This document shows positions 57,636-64,000 of a stretch of DNA of 64,000 nt, piece by piece. The position numbers and the translations under genes are program-made. Below the pieces are notes generated by a model that worked only from the letters and a program-made list of their open reading frames with translations, ran no database searches and was not told the origin of the DNA. The stretch lies in contig NC_067208.1 in the NCBI RefSeq assembly GCF_026262505.1, positions 13,711,962 to 13,775,961 of the forward strand. Reading direction: 5' to 3'. Numbering within the stretch: position 1 is the stretch's first letter; each line of letters starts with the position of its first letter. This DNA is from Trichomonas vaginalis G3. Lineage: Eukaryota > Parabasalia > Trichomonadida > Trichomonadidae.

Positions 57636-59294
57636 TCATAAATGAGATGCAATAAACTTATCCATAGGGATAAGTATTAGTGCAGAAAGCAATATAATAG
57701 ATACTACATAAAAAATTAAACAGATAATAAAAACAAATTCATCTGGTTGATTTTCAACAGTAGATGATATATGGAAAGATATATATGAGTTGTTCTGCGT
57801 ATTAAATCTGCATCTAAAGAACGTTTGAGGAAGGTTTAAATGGCCATTGACTTCATCAAACCTATTTTTAGAGAATTTGCAGTATTCAAAACGCGATTCC
57901 GGTATTTTATTACTAAAATAGACAGAACTGACTATTTTTCCTTCATTCGAATTAAATGTCAAATTTTGAAATACAAATTTCAAAGTTTCATTAGTTTGTA
58001 TTGCGATATCGAATGCTCCAGACAATCTTCCACTATTTTCAGAGAACAGAGATGAGTTTGCATTAACGCTACAGTCTTCTATTTTCACAACTGAACCTTC
58101 ATTCGTTGCCCAGTTTGAATTGAATGTAGAACCGTCAATTGTAAAGTTTGAGATCTGAATTGATATGAACGGATGGCCAACAACAGTGTTAGAAGAAACT
58201 GTTGAGTTAATAACCCAAGAATTGCTATTATAAAGGGCAAAAGCAGTGTCAGAGCATGAATTATTAACAAATATAGTTGAATTCAGTACTAATGATGTTT
58301 CATTTGTTAACTGTGATGAAATAATTGAATCAGCTATATTATTCTCAACAATTGTTTGATTTAAGAACTGTATTGATGATCTTGGTGCAAATACAAGCGC
58401 TGACTCTGATGCAAAGTTCTCTTTCACCTTGGAATTTGAGATATTTATAGAAGACATCGTCATTGAATGAACTAGAGCTCCATAGTTATTAGTTATAAGC
58501 GAATCTTCAATTGTTATATTTGCAAGAGAGTCTCCAACTATTAATGCTGATGAACCACAGAAATTATTTGTAAAATTGGATTTTGTGATGTAAACAATAA
58601 TGAAAAACCATGATCCAAATAAAGGAGAGTTCGGAGAACTATTGTTTCTAAATACAGTTTGCGAAATTTCTGATGCTGCGTTTGTAAAATCAAATAAAGG
58701 TATTGGACCTCGAGACAATTGAGTGTTTTCTTCAACAGTCATATTCATTAGGCCTAAAATAGCGGTGGAAAGTCCGACAAGTGATGTTGCCTCTACAATA
58801 TTCTTAGTTATCGTGCCATTTGCGATAATTGCGGTACAATTGTTAAAAGTAAGCATAGGGAAATCAAATGAAACTTGGTTGTTGTTGAATGAACAGTTAA
58901 CGAAATAAACTAACTCCATTCCTTGTACAGAAATAATTGGATATTTAAAATTGATGAAAGTAAGTCCAACGAATAAGGATTCGTTAAAAGGAGACATTTC
59001 TATATAAAAATCTTGAATTGAAGGTTCATATAATGAGCCATCAATAATTGTAGGATTTCCACTGACTCCTCCGCCAGTATTGAGTACATAAGTAGACACA
59101 TTCCGGAATTTTTCAAGTTGTTCTGTTGTATTTAGGATCTTATCAGTAATAACAATAATATCATCTCTTTTAAAACGAGATACAGCAATATCCCAATCAC
59201 AGGGCCATAAAGAATGACATATAGTTCTATTGTCTGCTTTCCACTTGACATAATATTCTGTTGAAAGTGAAAAATAGAATAGAAAACATATCAT
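57636..59294 (-). CDS. Beta-helix type I membrane glycoprotein
   Basis: The 552-residue protein has a hydrophobic N-terminal signal, a large extracellular part made of repeated short strands with Asn ladders (right-handed beta-helix pattern, for example INISNSKVKEN and FTIDGSTFNSNW), many NxS/T glycosylation sites, one membrane helix near 528-545 and a very short cytosolic end. This matches a common class of trichomonad surface proteins. Adhesion or immune variation is suggested only by class. It is divergent from the RNase H2C gene. Confidence 0.75.
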   Translation of the reverse strand: MICFLFYFSLSTEYYVKWKADNRTICHSLWPCDWDIAVSRFKRDDIIVITDKILNTTEQLEKFRNVSTYVLNTGGGVSGNPTIIDGSLYEPSIQDFYIEMSPFNESLFVGLTFINFKYPIISVQGMELVYFVNCSFNNNQVSFDFPMLTFNNCTAIIANGTITKNIVEATSLVGLSTAILGLMNMTVEENTQLSRGPIPLFDFTNAASEISQTVFRNNSSPNSPLFGSWFFIIVYITKSNFTNNFCGSSALIVGDSLANITIEDSLITNNYGALVHSMTMSSINISNSKVKENFASESALVFAPRSSIQFLNQTIVENNIADSIISSQLTNETSLVLNSTIFVNNSCSDTAFALYNSNSWVINSTVSSNTVVGHPFISIQISNFTIDGSTFNSNWATNEGSVVKIEDCSVNANSSLFSENSGRLSGAFDIAIQTNETLKFVFQNLTFNSNEGKIVSSVYFSNKIPESRFEYCKFSKNRFDEVNGHLNLPQTFFRCRFNTQNNSYISFHISSTVENQPDEFVFIICLIFYVVSIILLSALILIPMDKFIASHL

Positions 59295-59414
59295 TATATG
59301 AACAAATCAGAATATAAATATGATAAATTTATTTGAATTAAAGAATATGTACTATTCTTTAAATGAAATCGGTGAAATATGATTCATTCTTATTTTTGTC
59401 AATTTTTCTCAAAA

Positions 59415-59735
59415 ATGAGTGTGAAAGTTGAATGGATTCCTGGCCGTTTACCAACAGACCATGAAGCAAATGTTGAAGCATATTTTGATTCTCGAGTCAA
59501 AAAGCTTGATAATGGCTACTTAGTTGGCTTCTTTAGAGGAAGAGAATTATGTGGTAAACCATTAGAGTTACCAGAAGGATATACTCAAAAGATAGTCAAA
59601 ATAGAAGATGGCCACATCAAAGATTTTAAAGAAGTTTCAAAAGTTACAATGTGGGATCTTAACAAACCACAATTAGATAAAGCAGCAGATTTCTTTGATC
59701 TTGTAGAAATATCACAAGCCTTAGCTTCTGATTAA
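59415..59735 (+). CDS. Ribonuclease H2 subunit C
   Basis: The 106-residue protein carries the RNase H2C pattern: an opening strand (VEWIPGRLP), FFRGRELCGKPLELPEGYTQKIV, matching the conserved FRGR and LPxGY parts, then VTMWDLNKP. This subunit forms the structural arm with subunit B that holds catalytic subunit A, removing ribonucleotides from DNA. The protein is shorter than the human one (164), lacking an inserted loop. I start at 59415, since an initiator-like TCATT (59384) lies after the earlier in-frame ATG at 59379. Confidence 0.75.
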   Translation: MSVKVEWIPGRLPTDHEANVEAYFDSRVKKLDNGYLVGFFRGRELCGKPLELPEGYTQKIVKIEDGHIKDFKEVSKVTMWDLNKPQLDKAADFFDLVEISQALASD

Positions 59736-60051
59736 TTACCTTATTATAGACATTATTATTGTTTTATTGATATAAATTGTTTATATTATTGCATTTACTT
59801 TTCCAAACAATATAATTCTTCTAGAAAAATATTTCTCACATTCTAAACTGAGTAGTTTGAATTAGAATATTTATAGAATTAATTTTTGTAAGTCCAGAAA
59901 CTCAAGCAAATGCTAATATAGATGTTTTCAAGCAAGACAATTCAAATGTAATAGATTTCAGTCGTAAAAAATTCACTTTTCGATGTGTGGTCATATCAAA
60001 TAATTTTTAAAATCGAGATTTTTATTTTGTAATATGTAATAAGAAAATTGT
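59736..60051. other. Convergent intergenic region
   Basis: This AT-rich region has no supported feature. Confidence 0.4.
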
Positions 60052-60486
60052 TTATTTGAGGGATGTAGCAGAAGATGAGCGTGTAGCGCCGACACCAGCC
60101 TTGGAGTGCTTAACAACCTTCTTGGATGGGGCGAAGTCAGCGAGAACGTGGCCGATCATTTCTGGCTTGATTTGGACCTCAAAGAAAACATGGCCATCAT
60201 AGATGCCGATAACGTTATCGACGAATTCTGGAAGGATAACCATATGGCGGAGGTGTGTCTTGACAACTGGTGGGCGAACACCAGCCTGGCCTTCAACAGC
60301 CTGACGAGCCTTCTTAAGCTTCTCAATAAGGTGAACGTGCTTAAGATCGAATGAGCGGGAGATGAAACGGCGGCGCTTTGTTGGAAGAAGTTCAACAAAG
60401 TCCTTGAGCTCCATAGCACGGAGGTCATCGAGTGTCTTGCCGCGGTATGTATAGTTACGCTGTGCGAACTTGCCAGATGCTGACAT
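60052..60486 (-). CDS. RPS15: 40S ribosomal protein uS19 (S15)
   Basis: The 144-residue protein of the small-subunit head matches eukaryotic S15 in length and content: FVELLPTKRRRFISRS, a conserved HLRHMVILPEFVDNVIGIYDGHVF block, and EIGHVLADF-type PEMIGHVLADFAPSKK near the end. The gene is strongly GC-enriched compared with its flanks, as for eL42. TTTGGTC-N2-CCTTT lies just before the ATG. Confidence 0.96.
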   Translation of the reverse strand: MSASGKFAQRNYTYRGKTLDDLRAMELKDFVELLPTKRRRFISRSFDLKHVHLIEKLKKARQAVEGQAGVRPPVVKTHLRHMVILPEFVDNVIGIYDGHVFFEVQIKPEMIGHVLADFAPSKKVVKHSKAGVGATRSSSATSLK

Positions 60487-60814
60487 GAGAAAGGTCGACC
60501 AAAACGATAGAACGAGTTTACATTCTCTTTCTTATATTCAGAGAAAATAAATATGATATTCTTATTATAGATAGATTGTCATATACAAATTCATCGGAAA
60601 ATTTTAAAGATTATTCGTCTAGCGAAATTTTCAATTTTTTTCAAAACTATAATTTCATTCAAAATAAAGAAGACTAAAAGCCCACCTTTTTATACATTAT
60701 CTGATCCTATTATGTCAACATCAAGAAATGAAGAAATAATGAATTTTATTTTATTTTCTTTAAATGTATAATGCTCATGATGGAAAAAAATGTAATTTAG
60801 AAGAACTAGTATGT
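60487..60814. other. Intergenic region upstream of uS19
   Basis: Apart from the core promoter module at its left edge, this AT-rich region shows no feature. Confidence 0.4.
60490..60503 (-). promoter_or_regulatory. TTTGGTC-N2-CCTTT core promoter module (uS19)
   Basis: On the minus strand TTTGGTC, then GA, then CCTTT ends about three bases before the ATG at 60486. It is the same module with the same spacing as before eL42 at 39944-39958. Confidence 0.6.
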
Positions 60815-61659
60815 TTAGAAGATTGGAAGGCTATGAAGTAATGCACGGAGTTTGATAACCTCACGTGGCATTGGTTCAGCAACAGTAAGGCCGACAAGAT
60901 CATAGTTCTTAGCAACATCACTGATAATACGAGTAACAGCTTCAATACGGAGACCATCTGGATCAAAACCAACTGCAATTTTAAGTTGAGTTGGTTCTAA
61001 AACATCTAAGTCGAAGTGAATAAGGATTTTAGACTTTCCTGTCTGTTTGATCCAGTCTAAGATCTCCTGTGAGCTTTTGTTCGCAACTTCACATGAAATG
61101 TAAGGAATCTTGAGATCTTTGCGGCACTGTTCAGCTGGTTCTCCGAAATATCTCAAACCAACAAAGAGAGCATTGTTTGCAGGGACTGTCTTTGGTAACA
61201 TTGCTGTGATTTCTTTATCGCCAAGACCTAATGTTTGAGCCAAAGCCATGGCGTGGAAACCAGTGTAATCATCTCCTGGAACACCAAGATCTGGATGTGC
61301 ATCAATCCAGAGAATTGCAACATCATCTGGATATTGTGAAGCAAGGTATGTAAATGGAGCGACGCTTACAGCGCAATCACCACCAAGTGTGACAATTTTC
61401 TTTGGCTTTTTAATATCGAAAATATCTTATAGGCAAAGATTCCATTTTCTGTAGCAACAGCTTCAGGTGAGTCATCAAGAGATACTGGAACCTTTTCCAT
61501 TGGAACAGATGATACTGGAGCAAGCCATTGAAGTAATTCTGAACCAATAACGTAACCTTGAGCAGCAACCTTTGGTTCAAGCTCGGTAACATAGCTTGCA
61601 ATATTATTGGTTTCGCCACCTTGCCATTGTGGGAAAACAAGACGAAGTTTTTCACACAT
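60815..61659 (-). pseudogene. Arginase/ureohydrolase-family gene with one frame break
   Basis: The product would be about 281 residues. Metal-binding motifs are GGDCAV (motif I, with Cys where most members have His), WIDAHPDLG (motif II, intact) and FDLDVLEP (motif III). Trichomonads use an arginine deiminase route, and the GGDC variant is known to me mainly from bacterial arginase-family proteins, so lateral origin is plausible. The frame changes once near 61425-61435 in an A-rich spot, and the length is one base short of a multiple of three. It is either a pseudogene or sequence error. TCACTT lies 10-15 bases before the ATG at 61659. Confidence 0.8.
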
Positions 61660-62507
61660 TGTTTGTTAAAGTGAAGTTTTATTAGAAAATTTGAAAGGCT
61701 GCAATTCTGACATCTACGATTGGTCACATCACTTTACTATGAATTATAATGGTTTAAAACATTTGTACATTTGATAAACCAAATATTAAATTGAATAATA
61801 TTCAATTAATTGAATTAAATGAAATTTGAAAAATCAAGGATTGGCCGATGGTTTTTTATTGGATCATACGTTCAACTTGAAAAGATGATTTTTATTAGAC
61901 TTTCATTTATTGTGTGAGCATTATTCTAACTCGGCTGCTAAACATCATATTCAGGATATTTCCATGAAATATCAAATATATCAAGTGATTTATTTATTAA
62001 AGAGTCTACTCTTTTAAAACTCACTACTACACGCGCTGATTTAAAGTTTTTTAAATGCTTATATTTTTTGAATATAATTTTCAATAAAAATAGAACAGCT
62101 AGCATCTTTAGTTTAAGGATATCTTAGTTGCACTAAAATATTGAAGTTTTACATTTAATTGAAAAAAAATTATCAAAACTGCTTTAAGACCAGTTTTGAT
62201 TAGAGATATGAATCAGCACCAAAAAATCCATTGAAGAATAAACTTCATTTTGTTTAAATACCGTATTGAAATTGATCGAAATTTCAAATATAAAAATCTT
62301 GGCGGAAAACTCGTTGGAATAAGTTGACAAGTGATACCATCGATTGAACAGTAATAATCCGTTAGTGGCTTTGTTTTCTCAAAAACAGTTTTCATTTCAC
62401 TTTGAACTAAATTCAGTAGGAAATTACGATGTACTTTATGAATAATTCGTTAAAAATTGAGAACTCTAAGCGAAAATATTGAATGCTCAGATTTTAACAC
62501 AAGATAA
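61660..62507. other. Divergent intergenic region
   Basis: This 848-base AT-rich region lies between divergent arginase-like and metacaspase genes. Only the arginase initiator (61669-61674) stands out. Confidence 0.45.
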
Positions 62508-63260
62508 ATGAGCGCAAAAAAGAACATTAAGAAGTACGCAACCGAAATTACTAACATTCCAACAAGCAGAATCCCAACTAACTTGAAGCGCGTTGGTTTT
62601 GTATGCATTAACTGCTACCTCGGAACACGTTATTCTCTTGGCGACGGTCCATTGAACGATGGCTACAACATGACTAAGTGCCTCAAGAGGTACGGCTTCC
62701 AAGTATTCTACACTTTCGATATCAAGTCAAAAGGATTCCTTGACCTTCTTGAATTCTTCCTCAAGAACGTTTCTGTTGAACTTGTCGTCTATTACGTCGG
62801 TCACGGTACAAATGTTACTGATACTAGTGGCGATGAAGCTGATAGAAGTGATGAGGCTCTCGTTTTCGTTGATAGAAACATCGTTGATGATGAATTAGAA
62901 GGAGTTGTCTCTGCAAGCAAGAATCCAGATTCAAAGGTTGTCTTCGTCTCCGACTGCTGCCACTCAGGATCCATCTGGGATATTCAGAGTGGAAACGTTA
63001 ATGGCCGCAAGCTTCAAGATAGAATCATGTCTGTCTCTGCTGCTAACGATAAGCAGACAGCTAAGCAGACTGTTGCAGATAGAGTCGAGCAAGGTATGTT
63101 TACATACAACTTGATGAAGACTCTTAAGGCCGATCCAGATATGACTGCAACAGAATGCAAGAAACGTCTTGCAACTGCTCTCCGCAGATATGCACAAACT
63201 GTTACTATTGCATCTACAACTCCTGAGCTTCTTAACGAGCCATTATTCTTAATGAATTAA
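62508..63260 (+). CDS. Metacaspase (C14-type cysteine peptidase)
   Basis: The 250-residue protein is a compact single caspase-fold domain. The catalytic His is H99 in YYVGHGT and the catalytic Cys C151 in VSDCCHSGS, both in the standard metacaspase contexts. Acidic residues follow the His motif (GDEADRSDEALVFVD), as in the substrate pocket of enzymes cleaving after Arg or Lys. There is no long prodomain and no p10-linker insertion, so it is type I-like without a prodomain. The gene is GC-richer than its flanks. It probably acts in the cytosol in regulated proteolysis. Confidence 0.88.
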   Translation: MSAKKNIKKYATEITNIPTSRIPTNLKRVGFVCINCYLGTRYSLGDGPLNDGYNMTKCLKRYGFQVFYTFDIKSKGFLDLLEFFLKNVSVELVVYYVGHGTNVTDTSGDEADRSDEALVFVDRNIVDDELEGVVSASKNPDSKVVFVSDCCHSGSIWDIQSGNVNGRKLQDRIMSVSAANDKQTAKQTVADRVEQGMFTYNLMKTLKADPDMTATECKKRLATALRRYAQTVTIASTTPELLNEPLFLMN

Positions 63261-63897
63261 TTTAATTTTTTCTAAACAGTTTTCAAACCTTATTTAGGCA
63301 GTACTTATTTATATACATTAAAGAATTTGAAATTAAATTAACGATCCTGTGATATTTTTCCGAATTCATATTATTCTCTGCATTTTCTGCTGAAAAATGG
63401 ACTTGCTATACTGAAACTTTGGAAAATTAGCGATTTGCATAAAAAATGCATTCCTTTCTATGAAAAGATTGATAACTTATAATCTTTCATTTAAAAGGAT
63501 CAAATCAATTGATATAAGTTTGCTTTCCATTCGAAAATCTTCTCCGTATTGCTGCAATGTTCAACTATTATCATTTTTTGTGAATCGATTAATTCGAAGA
63601 TAAGTTGGTCATGTATGATCTATCGAATAATAGAAATTGGAGCTGGAGTACTTATGGATGTCGCTGAACCGAGTTTAGTTAACTGATGCAGACGAAATGG
63701 ATCAATAAATGAGTGACGTTATCGTCTCTCTCAAATATCGTCAATATTTGAATTGATTTGTAAACTAAAAGATTGAATTATCGCACATGAAAAAATAAGG
63801 CATTTTATAAACTTATTTGATTCATAATACAAATCAAAATGTATTAGTTACAGAATGCTGATTTTACAATATGCCTTTCTAATTTGAAATGCAAAAA
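63261..63897. other. Intergenic region
   Basis: This AT-rich region has no supported feature. Confidence 0.4.
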
Positions 63898-63987
63898 ATG
63901 TCTAAGACTTCTCAAAATAACTACATCTATGAAATTATCATCAAGGGAGATATCGATGATTCGTGTCCCGACGAAGTTGATTATGAC
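63898..63987 (+). CDS. Possible first exon of an intron-containing gene (cut by window end)
   Basis: ATG at 63898 opens a 30-codon frame (MSKTSQNNYIYEIIIKGD onward). The frame then meets GTATGT (63988-63993), the exact trichomonad 5' splice site also used in the kinase gene, and an in-frame stop follows at once if unspliced. The acceptor would lie beyond the window. The peptide start is loosely like the first strand of a small GTPase, but no P-loop is visible, so no function is assigned. Confidence 0.35.
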
Positions 63988-64000
63988 GTATGTTAGATGA

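Noticed and set aside
1-64000. tRNA and rRNA genes
   Set aside because: I looked for TPsiC-box-like GGTTCGA motifs with an upstream A box and saw none in a convincing cloverleaf; no rRNA-like conserved block was seen.

Overview
The window looks like nuclear DNA of a parabasalid, most likely Trichomonas vaginalis or a close relative. The evidence is AT-rich DNA, short intergenic regions, and initiator-like TCA(C/T)(T/A) sites 5-30 bases before several start codons. A kinase gene carries one short intron with GTATGT at its 5' end and ACTAACACACAG at its 3' end. Typical trichomonad families are present: BTB/ankyrin proteins, beta-helix surface proteins, a papain-like protease and a metacaspase.

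Bases 1-25491 are an array of fossil units of one Polinton-like, capsid-bearing element. Minus-strand units lie at 1-5226, 8376-14534 and 15191-25491, and partial plus-strand units at 5345-8375 and 14650-15190. Each unit holds a long lysine/glutamine-rich coiled-coil gene and a capsid-like gene. The third also keeps an SF3-type primase-helicase, a small jelly-roll-like gene and an open 529-residue gene with internal repeats. Unit ends carry nested GC-rich palindromes next to long T or A runs. All units are broken; the middle one is worst.

Host genes follow from 25.7 kb. The most striking is at 25725-27809: an IS5/Harbinger-type DDE transposase domain joined to a ubiquitin-specific protease domain, with key residues present in both. 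Next come the intron-containing kinase, a small ubiquitin-like protein, a probable Nse4 subunit of Smc5/6, a coiled-coil protein, an unrecognised helical protein, a CAP-like protein, ribosomal protein eL42, a membrane glycosyltransferase with a Rossmann-like part, a DEAD-box helicase, a BTB-ankyrin protein and a ZMYND10-like dynein-assembly factor without its MYND finger.

Bases 47898-52597 form a gene-free 4.7 kb element bounded by 25-base inverted repeats. It encloses a fold-back structure with arms of about 685 bases and many small hairpins. A second gene-free element (35909-37596) has 31-base inverted repeats flanked by TTAA. The last 11 kb hold two beta-helix surface proteins, an ankyrin fragment, a cathepsin-like protease, RNase H2 subunit C, ribosomal protein uS19, an arginase-family gene, a metacaspase and a possible first exon cut by the window end. 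Four host genes each lack exactly one base relative to an open frame, which hints at residual assembly error as well as true decay.
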